Shown: one piece after another, positions 45,501 through 57,601 of the stretch
Position numbering within the stretch: position 1 is the stretch's first letter
Layout: each line of letters begins with the position of its first letter
DNA from: Ambrosia x helenae
Lineage: Eukaryota > Streptophyta > Magnoliopsida > Asterales > Asteraceae
Length of the DNA stretch: 64,000 bases
NCBI GenBank assembly: GCA_030844895.1
Contig: CM061228.1
Coordinates: forward strand, 135,947,068-136,011,067
Reading direction: 5' to 3'
Program-made: the position numbers and the translations under genes
Notes under the pieces: generated by a model
What the model was told of the DNA's origin: nothing
The model's input: the letters and a program-made list of their open reading frames with translations, nothing else
Database searches by the model: none

Positions 45501-45881
45501 TTTTTTTTTAAACTAAATTATATATTCGTTTTTTTAAACTTGCCAAATTAGATCAAAATAGAGGGTAGACTAGCAACAAGCTGTGCCGCCACCCCTTTCT
45601 GAATAGCGAATCCTAATCTACCAAATACAAACCCCTGTCCCCCTGGAGATGAACTATTACTGTGGACAACCCGTTGAACTATGGTCAAGAAACGAATAGC
45701 TTCTGATGCTAGGGAGCCGAATGTATCAAAGGCATTTATATTTAATTTTAAGATTTTGACATAAAATACCAAATAAGCTTTACATTATAACATAAAACAC
45801 ACTTTAAAACTATTTAAGAATAAATAGGCTAGTTTCTCAACTAGTAAAACCCGTCATGTTGACTCAAACACAAGTCGCTTA
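42556..45881. other. Long intergenic stretch, no gene supported
   Basis: At 43196-43225 the sequence CTAGTGGAATGCCCGCGCGT is a motif I recall from repeats in plant genomes, possibly the end of a Helitron or MITE; not proven. The minus-strand frame 45548-45772 (contains FDTFGSLASEA and GFAIQKGVAAQLVA) looks like a transposon-derived fragment I cannot name. The rest is AT-rich. Confidence 0.4.
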
Positions 45882-46096
45882 GACCATGTGTACTCGAGCG
45901 TGAAGAAAACGCCCCTTCTCCACTTTGATTGGCTCCAATGATTAAAGGAAGAATAAAACTCAAATTCAGCGCGACAAAAAAAAAAATAACGCTCAATTGC
46001 TCAAACCTATTTTTGACCCATAATGCCTCCAGGGGCGTTGTGCAGGGCGTTATTTGGGGGGGTTGCGCCCAACTTCACGCTCGAGTACGCGTTGTC
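45882..46096. mobile_element. PIF/Harbinger-like MITE
   Basis: The left end GACCATGTGTACTCGAGCG is preceded by TTA. The right arm CGCTCGAGTACGCGTTGTC is its diverged inverse, followed by TCA (mutated TTA). A relative lies at about 55890-55995. Confidence 0.65.
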
Positions 46097-46295
46097 TCAG
46101 CCAAATATGGTCCTATATCCCATCTAGACTCAAACGTTATTTTTATTTTGACCGCCCGATCGATCGATCCTTGACATAGACGAAACCTGTTGGATTCCAA
46201 AACACTTTCCTATGTAAAAATAAGGACACAAACCAATCTATCATTCGTTGTTTCGATAACAACACTAGAGAAGAACAAAAACTCATCCTTCATAA

Positions 46296-46532
46296 ATGGG
46301 GGCATTGACAGCATCACTGATAGCAATTGCAGGGTTGGCGTTAGGCTGGATCACCATCGAAATCGCCTGCAAGCCTTGCCTCGATAGAGGCCGTGAAGCC
46401 ATCGATCGTAATCTTAATCCTCATTACGATCCCGACGACGACGACGACCCTCGCCTTCCTCTCAATCCTAACCCTACTCCTTCAGACGTTCCCGTTGAAT
46501 CTACTACTTCTACAGTCCCTAAAATCGTCTGA
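46296..46532 (+). CDS. Plastid outer envelope protein, OEP7-like
   Basis: 78 aa, single exon. A hydrophobic segment (about residues 6-24, LIAIAGLALGWITIEIACKP) is followed at once by a basic patch (DRGREAIDR) and an acidic, Pro-rich tail with five consecutive Asp. That layout, and the ALGWxxIEIxxKPxLD motif, match Arabidopsis OEP7, a signal-anchored protein of the chloroplast outer envelope with its C-terminus in the cytosol. OEP7 itself is 64 aa, so the tail here is longer. The CGACGACGACGAC tract encodes the Asp run. The start is the first ATG of the frame. Assignment rests on motif recall; any other small signal-anchored protein would be the alternative. Confidence 0.75.
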   Translation: MGALTASLIAIAGLALGWITIEIACKPCLDRGREAIDRNLNPHYDPDDDDDPRLPLNPNPTPSDVPVESTTSTVPKIV

Positions 46533-46890
46533 TTTGTTTTATATATCGCTTCGTTTTCATCTATTTAGTACGTGTTGTGTTTATCTTATTGTTTAATTCT
46601 TCTTCTTATTATTATTGTTATGATTAATTAGAACTCTATATGTTGTTATATGTTCTGTCTGGTTGAAATCTGTTTGTTGTTTGTCGTGTATTTTTTTATT
46701 TTGATAAAATAATTTATGAACTTTAGGGTTGTTGATGTCATGCAATTAGCATTGAAACTTTTAGCACCCACCATTTTGTGGCACGAGGAAATGAAGATAA
46801 GAGCTTGAGATCATTTGATTTAAAGTTAGAATTCGATCCAGAAGGGTTTTACTGTAGTGAGCCTTCTGGCGGCGGGTTTTTCCCCGAATT
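46533..46890. other. 3' flank of the OEP7-like gene
   Basis: AT-rich, no ORF; probably contains the 3' UTR. Confidence 0.4.
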
Positions 46891-46898
46891 GGCGGCTT

Positions 46899-47064
46899 CT
46901 GGGGTGGATCTAGAGAAGGAGCAGGGGTAACGTCCGTTACCCCTCAACTTTTTTGACGTAGTGTATTTTTAGTGTATTTTTAATTTGTTTGCGTGTTTTG
47001 TATTACGTTACCCGTAAAAATTATGTAACGTTACCCCTGAAATCTTGGTCTAGATCCGCCACTG
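46899..47064. mobile_element. hAT-type MITE
   Basis: 166 bases, ends CTGGGGTGGATCTAGA and TCTAGATCCGCCACTG, 8-bp duplication GGCGGCTT (46891-46898, 47065-47072). Subterminal GGGGTAACGT repeats. Confidence 0.85.
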
Positions 47065-47072
47065 GGCGGCTT

Positions 47073-48280
47073 GGTGGACTTTGGCTGTCTAGTGGGCAGC
47101 CATTTGTCCACTGTTAAGTGCTAACCCACTAGCGGTTCAGGTAAAAATTAATTGTAGCTTAAAAGAAAGCATTGAAACTTTTGATTGAAGATTGAGAATA
47201 TATGCTTGCTTGATTGCTCTCCCTACGGTTGCCTTGATCCCACTTCCTCTTTGAGTTGTACTAATATACCATTTGGTGGTTAATAACTTAATATAAATAA
47301 ATTAATGATAATAAGTTGATAACAGTAAGTTAAAATCAGGAAAATAATATTATTTTATTGTTGTGTTATGTTTTTAATATTGGTGTAGATTTCCTTTGTG
47401 ATTTGCTATTGTGTTTTTAGCTTCTTGCTAACCGTTTTTTAAGAAATTAGCCGTTCCAAAAATAAAATAAAATTATAACAGATTTCTTTCGTCAAAGTTA
47501 AATTAATATGATACGCGACACTGTATTCACTTATTTGTGTGTGGGAGTTGAAGATGGAAAATCGGATGGTGGTGTTGGCGAGAAGTGGGCTACCGGCTAA
47601 ACACCAAGCATGAATCGCTAACGTACCAACCACCAACCGGAGGTCCTTGATGAATCTGAACTTGGACCAAAGTTTGCGAACCCATTGCTACATGAAGACA
47701 TGGTTCTCTCATGGCAAACGATGTCCTACACTTGAAGAAGATTACCCGTCTTCTTAGCTTCTACATCTTTGCGGTTTCTTTTTGTCTTTTTCTCTCAAAT
47801 GACACAGTCCCAGCTTGTATCTAAGAAAGATTCATACTCACATATGAGGCCTCCCACAACGTTTACCGTGCATCCTCTTCAGTTCTTTTTTTATGTTAAA
47901 ACGTAAACCCTTTTACACGAGCAAAAATAGATACGCGACAAAGGTTTGTGTATACCATTGGTCTTTGGTCTATGTTCAAGTTTTTGGACTAAAGTTGAGA
48001 ACCATATCATGTTACTAGCAACCACGAACTCGATCTTGGTTCAGTTCAGATCACATTATTTGACAGAAAACTGAAAACAAAGGACTAAATTACATGAGAA
48101 ACGTTTTAGCTATTTTAAATATCCAAAAACATATTTGCCACATGTTGCAAATATTAGAGATGACAAGATAAGAGAGGTTGGGTAAGGGTTAAAAACAAGA
48201 GAAAAACAATAGGTTGCATTTGCCAGTCAACAACTTTTCTATATTAAAACTGTGTAAATAAATACAGTATTTCATACTTT
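47073..48280. other. Intergenic, no gene seen
   Basis: No supported ORF or repeat ends. Confidence 0.45.
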
Positions 48281-48656
48281 AACCATGTGTAGTAGTAGAG
48301 TGAAAGGGCGTTAAAGGGCAATTTCGTGCCCCATTCACGCCCCCAACCCCCCCCCCCCCCCCCCTTCATAGTTAAATGGGTGCTAAATCACGCCAAATTC
48401 TCCATTTCATTCATCCAATCCTATTCACCCACCCGTGCTCTCCTCCCTTTTGTCCAATCAGAACCACCCACCATAATTTATTTATTTTCTTTTTTTTAAT
48501 TCAATTTTAATATCCTTATATACACACACTCACACCACCACACCATTAAACTCTTTTTTATTTCAAGCCCTTTCAACCCCTAGTGGGACCCACATGTCAC
48601 TAGTCAAAAAATGCTCAAGTGAGTGGCTTGAAATTTTTGTACCACTACACATGGTC
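48281..48656. mobile_element. MITE with ACCATGTGTAGT ends
   Basis: The left end AACCATGTGTAGTAGTA is the inverse of TACCACTACACATGGTC at the right. It contains an 18-C run (48347-48364). The ends resemble the PIF/Harbinger-like MITE at 45882. The target duplication is unclear. Confidence 0.65.
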
Positions 48657-49299
48657 TACAGAAACCAATTTTAAAAGTCGTGTACACACTTTTTACGTGT
48701 TTTATTCATTCAACCCTTTCAAATTTTTAATATATTATTTTTTTTAACCTAGTTTTTAATTTTAGCTCATATTGTTCTAAGATATAATCCAACACAATTC
48801 AATTTAAAATATTTGGTTTTCTACATACACTGATAATAGGATGAGTATGTACATGTATTAAAACAGCTTTGAAGACCATCCATTTGTACCAATTTCAACA
48901 TTGAAAAGTTTTAACATAACTACATGCCTCTGGAAGTCTACTCCATATAACATGACTTTTTGTATAAGATGTGGTTCAGAAAAAGATTTATGGCAATCCT
49001 TGGGCTCATGTAAAGCACACGAGTCACCGGAGCCATGGCCCTAATCAAAAGGCAGCTCAAAATAAACCAAACCAGATCAGACCATAAGTTTTTCATATGT
49101 TTGGAGAAAAACATGCTCTCAAGTGTAGTAGTGTAGAAGAGTAATGGTGTTTAAGAATACTACAACAGGAAGCAAGAAAGCAAAGTAACACTTTAGGCTT
49201 TTTTACAATGAAAACAAAAGCTATGGCATCACTTTCTTTACATTAACTGACAAGGAAATTGTAAAAGATCCAAACTCCCAACTTGATTGATGATGTTGT
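48657..49299. other. Intergenic, includes probable CUL4 3' UTR
   Basis: No ORF. CUL4 transcription proceeds leftward into this stretch. Confidence 0.5.
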
Positions 49300-52200
49300 T
49301 CATGCTAAATAGTTGTATATCTGAGGATTGCTCTTATCTCTCTCCAAGTATTCCCTGTCAATTAGGCTTTCTATCCTCTTCTTCAAGTCAACTGGTTTTA
49401 TAGGAAACTTTAACTGTTCCAACAAATAAAAAAATGTCAACTTTGCTGTCGGACGGCAGACCAACTCAACCCAGCCCAATCTGACCCACATTTGAATTTC
49501 ACACATTTTGACCAACCCGCCAATTTTCCAAGGTTGTAGAAGGCGCTAGGCTCTAGGCAGGCGGTGGGGTCTAGCCTAGGGACTAGGCGGAATTAGGCGT
49601 TTTGATATTTTTATACGATTTTTTATATATACACACAGATTTAGATGTTTTTTTTTAAAATATGTTGAGATATATACACATACTAAGAAATACTTAGGAA
49701 TTTGTGGAATTTAAAAAAAAATAAAAAAACCACCGCCTAGTCCTGCCTAATTTGTGGAATTTAAAAAAACAAAATAAAAAAAAAACAAAAAAACCACCGC
49801 CTAATAACCGCCTAGTCCCCAAAATGCCTAGGACCCCGCCTAGGGCTTATTTCTTATATTTTGCCTCGCCTAGCGCCTAGGCGCCACCTAGGCCGACTTT
49901 TACAACACTGCAATTTTCCACTTGTACGATGAGAGAATGGTTACCTGCTGAAAGAGTTCAGTTATCAGAAGTGTGTGAGACAGCATTTTCCTAGTCTTCA
50001 TAATCCGAACAATAGCAGCATCCACCTGCAATACATTCCAAAAATAAAATGTAATCAGAAATCTAATTACAAGAAAGTAAGACAAACTGAAAGCGCTATT
50101 ATGATTGCATAAGTATTGACCTGATATTGACGATCTTGGAATACTCTTTCAGTAGTGCTTGCATTTTCTTCCACCGTTTCCTTCAACTGGATAGCATTAA
50201 CCTGTATACACACAACCATTAAGATCATCATTCAAAGCATTATTAGATGTATAAGGTGTAACGTCACAGATTTATTTATGTAAATAACATTTATTTTAGC
50301 ATATGATTTACCTTTATACGATAAAGGGGAGCAGTAAATCCATCATTGAACATAAAAGAATCATTATCATCCACTTCCCTACCTTTTGGTATCTGGTAAA
50401 ACATCAAGATTAGTTCATGTTTCTTAGGGTAGCAAACTATGGAAAATGCATCAACTCTACGAAAAAAACATAAAAACCACCTTTTGAAGAACACGGACTT
50501 TTCCACAAGCAAGTGACTGCAGAGTTCTCCTTAGTTCCTTGTCCTCAATGCTAGTAGCATCTTTAATATCTTCAAAACTTAGCTTTTGTGCATCGTTGAA
50601 GAGCATCAGAACAACGGTCTGAAAAGATGTATTAATAAACATTTACTAATCAATAACTGTGAATAAAAAGCCTTTCGGCTTGACACGAAACCCAACCTTC
50701 TGCCACCTTCAACTCCGCCCAACAATGTAAAAATCAGCGATGGAGAGCGGAGACCAACCTGAAATAAGGAAACCGCCAGTTCTTTCTTTCCCTTTGCAAA
50801 TTCTGCTTTCAAGACACAATGACCTAATGAATTTTGCCACATTAATCGTCTACCGCTATATTTGCTCAAGTAGAACTCTTTAAATATGTCCTGCAAGATT
50901 ATACAAGTTCCAGCTTATCGTAATTTTAAAAGAACTAAAAACATATAGAATTATGTTTTATTTATGCCATACCTGATAAACATTCAATTCATGGGGAAGG
51001 CGGACATCCATTGGTGGATACGTTGGCCAATAACTGTGTCCAAATACCATGTTAATTTAATTGTCAACATAAATCAGAATTTTGTTGTTTTCCCAAAAAA
51101 GCACAAGATTATAAAACATACCCAGTTGTTAAAACATGAACACTCATCTCAATTCCTGAGGGTAGTTTTGTCCTCGCTTGAGATGATTGCTTGAAAGATT
51201 CATTAATCTCCTTTGATAACTCTATATCCTAAAACAACAAAGATGAAAATAAATCAGCCATATAGATAAAATCATAAAATGCTCAAAATGGCCCTTAATA
51301 AGAATAAATAAAGTAAACTTGTGGATAAATAGTATAATACATACCTTAAACATTCCTTCGAGCTTGTTGGTAAACTGGCTACCACATTCGGTTTTCAACT
51401 AAAACAATGATCAAATAGTTAATAGTCAGAAGATATACGCACCTAACACGGCAGGTAAAAAAACTTAAGACTTTAAACCTTGGAGATCATTGACTTTTCA
51501 GCATCAATAGATGCACTCTTCCCCAAAAGAAGCCTTTTTGCAAGATCCTTTTTATAGAATGCTTCAAACACATCTTTACCCTGTACCACATACAAAAATA
51601 ATAAATTAAAGTTTTAACTGAATATAAAAGGAGCGAGTATCAGGCAACGATGTAACGGCTTTTTTGAGAAACTACTGCAACTTTCTAGGTACCTGTATAA
51701 ATCTGAACAAAACCAAAACTTTATCAAGAGTGCCCTCCAATTCTTCCTCTGATGTACCCTTATTTCCAGCACGTAGTTTCTCGTCCAAAAACTTTGCAAT
51801 CAACTCAGCAGGGCGGTTCTGAAGATAATTGAGTAATATTCTGTTAGTTTCGCAACACATTTAATTGCAGCTTTTACTTCCTAAATCATAACAAAAACAG
51901 TACCTGACGAAGATTAATTAAATGCTCAAATGCTTCTTTGATCGTGTTGCAGAAAACATCATTCTTCGAGAAACTTTCTTCCCATATTTTATCAAGAGAA
52001 GCCTTAAACTCTAAGAGGGAATACACCATATCTTTGTCTTTTTCTTCATCTGATACAATTCCTTGTCCTGTTTTTCTAATGTATGAACTTAAGGCATGTC
52101 TTAAGGATTCAAGGGCATTAACCCTTGAGAAAAGTGTATACATCCTTCTAAGATCTTGAGTTCGGTTGCCATCCATCAACATCGTGAAACCCTAGACCAA

Positions 52201-55080
52201 GTTATGACAGAAGTCAATGATTGACTGAAACTTATCATATAAATATTAATATATTATGAAACTTAAATTTAAAAATTAGAAGTATTCATGCCTTATCAAG
52301 TATTGCAGATATATGAAGCTCAAGAAGTTGCCTTTCAGCTGTTGCTACCAATGGTTTTCGTGTACTAGCATCAAGATACAGTAGACATCTGTCATGCTCT
52401 TCATGCAACCTTACCTGCAATTATAAACACCATCAAATACCACTGAAAAGGTTAGCCTGCAATAACTTTTACAATATGTGTGTGCGTGCGCGTGTGCGTG
52501 TGAAAAATGATGCACACCTCCACGTGTTTTAAATAATCTGGAACATCTGAGTGTTGCATGTATTTCACTCCTTCAGCAGCATAAAACTCAGATGTGCATT
52601 CAAGGAATGGCTTCTCAAAACTCTCAGGATAAATGCCCAAAGCCGTAAACATCTTCAACAGATGGCTAAGAAGTGTTCTATCAACTGCTTCACCTAATCT
52701 GACAAGTGTGAAATAAGACATATTAATCATAACATATGTATAATTATTCATATTAAGGATATCCCGTTAAAAGTTACGGTAGTATACCTCTCGCTTTCTA
52801 TCATCTTCAAAAGGCCAAAGACTGTTTTGTGTTCAACTTCTGAAGCTAGTGATAAATGCTTCCGAAAGAGTTGAAGACCCATGTCCCACAATGACCGCAC
52901 AGATGGAGTTTGTTTGACATATGTACGGTCAAGATACAACGCTATACCACGAATCATTAACATTTGGTCACAAAAATCTTGCCAAGTTTTGTGCACAAGG
53001 GATAAGAAAACCACAAGATCTTCACTTTGACCGACTAATGATTGTAAAGCAGAAGATATGTGGGATTCACATTCTTTTTCAATACGTTGGTAAAGACTTC
53101 CCCCCATCTTGTGGAGGCAAAGATCATTGACCGCCTATGACAATTAAAACATTTAGTCAATGCATGGCCAAAGGGTAATTCATAGTAATAAAGCAACATG
53201 AAGTTTAACTCACCTGATAAAGCTTCTCTAAATCACAAGGATCTGGCTGCTTCAAGAATATGGAGCTGATTGCCGACTTCAAGACTGCCCATGTATTCTC
53301 CTCAAAGTTTGTTGGCAAGGTTGGTTTAGCTTTAATAGAAAATACAAAAAAAAAAGAATTTTTTTAACAAAGTGTCGTATACCATACAGAATTATTAAAA
53401 CAAAAGTATAAATAGATACTAAAAACTGCGTAATCAGGCAAAATCTTCATAATTGCATTAGAAAAAACCGTAGCCTAGTTTCATCATATAATGCTTCTAG
53501 GTTGAGTTCAGAAGATAAATAATATTTGTTAAAGGGCATTCTTTAGATGATATAGCTTACTATCCTCTCCTTGCATATGATTTATAACGAACATTGAATT
53601 TCAGACCTCTTGTCTTGATATAAATGTAAATACAGTCAAGTACACAGCCACACGGCCTAATAAAATTTGGGTCATAGTTGTCAATAGCGAATAGCGGACG
53701 ATAGAGACAAGCTACCGATGCGCTGCGTAGCGATGACATAGCGGGCGCTACTTCATGTTTAGTGATACAGTAGAAGAAATGTATTTTACATGTATATTTT
53801 ACCAAAAAATTAAAGAAAAAAACTTGCAATGTCCTGCTATTTGTTGCTATCAAACATATAGCGACACATGAGCGCTACGCTACGCTATGCCATTCGGTAT
53901 AGCGGGCGCTATGCTCGCTAACAACTATGATTTGGGTATAACCCAAAAATATCATTAATACTTGCTTTTCTATAACTAAAACAAGGCATCGCCAATTTCA
54001 CCTACATAATCATAAAAAAAAAAAAAAAACAAGTCTAAGAACAACATGCTAAAACCCAACTATCCTATGTTCAAAACTTAAGTCTCATTAACAACGCCTA
54101 TACGCATAAGTTAATAGTCATCTTGTATTTCACAGTGTGCATTCACCAAGATGTCACTGTGTAGAAAAACACAAACTTTACATCATTCGATGGACATTCT
54201 TTACGTTCTTTATCTTCTTTGCCAAACACAAAAAAAGGGAAATGATTTTCATGCTCTTGACCTGTGTGAAATAAAACTTTCACTTAAAACATCAACCATC
54301 GATAAGGTGAGCAGTTACCGTGTTGTTAACTGAAGCTACCCAAAAAGAACTGAACTTTAAAAATAGCTACAAAACATTAAACCGCATACTCGAAGCAAAC
54401 AAGCAAGTGAATTTCACATGCCTTTTATTCAACATTGTTTTAGGGTTTTAAACACAACAAATACCCTAACATCTAACATGATTATAGTATTTAGACACAA
54501 TACAAACACAAACTGTTATCCACAAACTAAAAAAAAAAACTCCTAAAATCAGCTACCTAAATTCAGCATAAATCAATAATAATCAGTCCATACAATCAAA
54601 ACCCTATCTCCACAATCCAAAACAAAAACCCATGAGAACCAATTTCAGAAACATATAGAAATGATAATAAAAATAAAAATAACAAAAGGGTTAGGTAAAA
54701 GATAAAATTTTTAGACCTTTAAGCAGCTTAATCACAAGCTTCTTAGCTGGTTGAGGAGGGGTAGCTTTTTTCCGACCCAAATTGGCAGTAAAGCCACCAG
54801 CAGAGGAGGAGCGTACGGCGTCGTTTTCAGTCGGATCTACGATCATGGAAGAGGGGTCTTGTGAAGCTGAATTATTATTATTATTATTGTTATTATTGTT
54901 ATCTAATGGGAAGCCGTTTTTGTTGTCAAGAGAGAAGGAAACGGCTTGGGATTTGGCCTTCTTCATGAGGGAGAAGTGGGGTCCGCTACTGGTGGATGAT
55001 GATGGTGGTGGTGGTGATGTGTAGGAGGAGGAAGAGGATGTAGATGAACGCTTGCGGTTGTTGTTGGAGGGTTGCGACAT
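49300..55080 (-). CDS. CUL4: Cullin 4, scaffold of CRL4 E3 ubiquitin ligases
   Basis: 17 exons (minus): 55080-54717, 53329-53214, 53134-52788, 52698-52518, 52414-52292, 52191-51904, 51818-51693, 51580-51479, 51398-51345, 51228-51122, 51033-50973, 50890-50759, 50618-50481, 50392-50312, 50201-50121, 50025-49945, 49413-49300. Total 2496 nt, 831 aa, no stop. CUL4 holds DDB1 plus a DCAF receptor at its N-terminal cullin repeats and RBX1 at its C-terminal homology domain; plant CRL4 complexes act in photomorphogenesis, DNA repair and hormone signalling. Visible: conserved N-terminal RKKATPPQPAKKLVIKL, FLSLVHKTWQDFCDQMLMIR, LMWQNSLGHCVLKAEF, and the neddylation site IVRIMKTRK (Lys about 777), ending IYNYLA. 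The N-terminal extension is longer than in Arabidopsis (792 aa) and has a poly-Asn run at 61-70. Intron 5 appears GC-AG. Confidence 0.95.
49529..49910. mobile_element. hAT-type MITE in the last CUL4 intron
   Basis: 382 bases, ends CAAGGTTGTAGAAGG and CTTTTACAACACTG, 8-bp duplication CAATTTTC (49521-49528, 49911-49918). Interior repeats CGCCTAGG-type palindromes. It leaves only 34 bases between its copy and exon 16 (49945). Confidence 0.88.
53673..53929. mobile_element. hAT-type MITE in CUL4 intron 1
   Basis: 257 bases, ends CATAGTTGTCAATAGCG and CGCTAACAACTATG, 8-bp duplication ATTTGGGT (53665-53672, 53930-53937). Confidence 0.88.
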
Positions 55081-55195
55081 AGAAAGTGGAGTCAGATACT
55101 CATTGTATCGACAGTGGAATTAACAGAGAGAGAGAGAGAGAGAGAGATTAGGAAGGAGGTTGTGAAGGGGAAATGAGTTGCGAATTCTGCACACT
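55081..55195 (-). promoter_or_regulatory. CUL4 5' leader with (CT)n tract
   Basis: Upstream of the CUL4 ATG lies a pure GA/CT repeat (about 55126-55147). CT-rich leaders are common in plants. No TATA box was recognised. Confidence 0.4.
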
Positions 55196-55889
55196 TGAGA
55201 CTTGAACAACCATACATTTTATTTTAAGGGTTAAATAATAAATTATATGGACTTTGAGGGGTCTTTTTGAATGAGTTTATAGCTTCAAGTTTTTAATAAA
55301 AAAAAAATTTATCTAATAAAAATTCATGTTTAGTTGAAAGAGCTTGAAACTTTTGAGTTAGAAGAAAAGGTTATATATTGAAACGCCAGTACGCCACTAG
55401 TAGCGTTTAATAAAAAGTTTCTACTAGATACAAGTTTTTAATGAGTAAAATGACACAAATACTCATTCTACCATTAAGAAAAGTAAAAAAAACATGTGTA
55501 CAAGCTTTTGATTATGCCTATTTTTGTTATTTTATACATTTTTATTAAAATTTTCAACTTCTTTGCCAAACACCAAAATATATTTAAAAAACTACAACTA
55601 CCAGCTTTCAGCCATCAGCGCTTCTAGCCAGCAGCTAGTTTTGCCAAACATACCCCATATGTAGTGAGCGAGTAAACATAATACTTATTTTTTGGTATTT
55701 TTCGATACATGACATCCTAGTCAGCAAAAGGTATTATGGAGCTTGAAATTAAAATGGGTTGTAGTAATATAATGTCATTTGAAATGATTACCTAGTTGAA
55801 TTTAAAAAAAAAAAATAACTGTTAGTCATCGTTGCCCAATGTTCTTATTGGTGGCCAATTCATTTGATTAGACGTTATAAAGGAAATGT
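55196..55889. other. Intergenic upstream of CUL4
   Basis: AT-rich, no ORF. CAGCTTTCAGC / GCCAGCAGCTAG-type short repeats near 55600 could be a MITE edge. Confidence 0.4.
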
Positions 55890-55995
55890 CTAACAAAAAA
55901 TTAAAACCATAACGCCCACAGGGGCGGTGTGCAAGGCATTATGAGGCTTTATTGGGGGAGGAAAACGCTCAAAACATCCCTCCATACACATGGTC
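55890..55995. mobile_element. Fragment of a PIF/Harbinger-like MITE
   Basis: The right end ACACATGGTC followed by TTA, and the ATAACGCCCACAGGGGCGG block, match the MITE at 45882. The left end is lost. Confidence 0.5.
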
Positions 55996-56262
55996 TTATA
56001 TAAAAAAAGTATCATAAATTGGGTTGTATGCAACTTCTTTAAGGCAAAAACTATAAAAGTTCGATTGAAAACTATATAAGCCATAAATGTTTGGATGGGC
56101 TAGTATTAATGGATACCATTCATTTTTAAACGTTATGCACTACATCTAATATGTTAACTCGTTAAAAAATTATTAAGAAAACTCAATGGGTGTAAAACAC
56201 AGTGGGACAAAGCTTAGTCAAGGAAACTAGCACATCATATTCCCCCTCAATTTACGTATCTT

Positions 56263-57500
56263 TTAGTTTGCGAATTTTAATATTCTATGACAATTGCTTG
56301 ACTTGATCTTTGATGTAGTGTTCAATGATTTGAGCGATGGAGGTTGCATTGTCTTTGCATAGTATATTGTTGGGCTTTTTTTTATCAACTTGGGTCTACA
56401 CTCTTGGATTTGTTGAGTCATCGACCTTAGCCAAAAACATTCTCGTCTAACATCATAAAGAATGATTAGCACCATGTGATGTAATGGCACCACTATTAAT
56501 ATTTGTTTTGTTGATCGCCATCAAATTGTTGTACCTTCACAAGTAAAGTGTATACATATTAAGATCAAACTATGTGCATAGTTGATAAGCATTATGCATC
56601 AGCATAAACAACTAGTCATGACTCCAGATATTCTCGTGGAGCAATCTCATGCCTCAAGTCACGTAAAGATATAAATTTATTCGTTAATATGTTTAGTGAT
56701 GTTGCATTGTCAAAATCCTTACAAGGAAACCTTTATGGGACAGAATTATTCTTCAAGGAAAAATAGTGCAAATAGCATTGTATACAATTAACAACATGCT
56801 TCATATTGATGTTGAATCAATACTTCGACACTTGTAATATAAATTGATGCCATTGGATCACTTGTGTTGTCTCATTAAGAACCATACTAAGAAAACTGAA
56901 TAGGACAAAATCTGGCGAAGGGGAAAACATAGTTCAACGTGGTGGATGGGAATGTATCTTGCTAATACGTGTATGTAGATCACGGTATTAGATGATCACG
57001 TTTTGTTTACATGGTAGATTAATGTTTCGATCACAATTAAGTATTGTACTTTTGAACCAAGTACTTCTTCATCCTCTTCTCAAAGACACTAAGGATTTTT
57101 TTTATGTCAAGCGACGAGACAACCACTAGTGCACTTAAAGAATGAGTTTTATTAATATTGAAACTTTGTCAATATTTTTTGGATGTTGCTTTTACATATA
57201 TACTCGAAGTGTAGGTTTGATGAACACACATGACTGATTTCATCAAACTCAAACCCCTCTATTTCAAAATATGAATTGATTCGATTGTACACATATGATC
57301 ATATTGCTTAAGACCATATGAAGATCTATTGAAATTCATAACACACATTTCGAGGTACCAATTTTAATGCCTCAACCATTCTTAATCTTTTTGGAATTTT
57401 CATGTGGATGGAATTTCCAAATGTCTAGTACAAGTGTGTCATAACTACATTCATATGTTTCATCTAAAGTCCTTTGAGATTGCAAGGCCAATTAACATCT
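56263..57500 (-). pseudogene. Copia-type retrotransposon pol remnant (RNase H region)
   Basis: On the minus strand, around 56500-56275, the frames give WRSTKQ, then RRECFWLRSMTQQIQE and, after a +1 shift, DNATSIAQIIEHYIKDQ. This is the conserved Copia RNase H pattern (WRSTKQ..REC.WLR..IYEDNAACI.Q). Stops and shifts occur throughout. Sequence to about 57500 lies upstream in the same orientation and may be decayed reverse transcriptase, but no motif could be read there. Confidence 0.65.
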
Positions 57501-57583
57501 ATTGGTTATCACATTCACCATAAGGGAATACATTTCCTCATAACCTAACTACTAGGATGTGGGATGTGTGTATGTATGTATGT

Positions 57584-57601
57584 GGGTGGGTGGGTGGGGG
57601 G
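57584..57601 (+). other. G-quadruplex motif
   Basis: GGGTGGGTGGGTGGGGGG: four G-runs with single-base loops, among the most stable quadruplex patterns known. Confidence 0.75.

Noticed and set aside
46190..46387. 65-codon ORF overlapping the OEP7-like start
   Set aside because: Different frame of the same region with no motif; the 46296 frame has the membrane segment and tail expected of OEP7.
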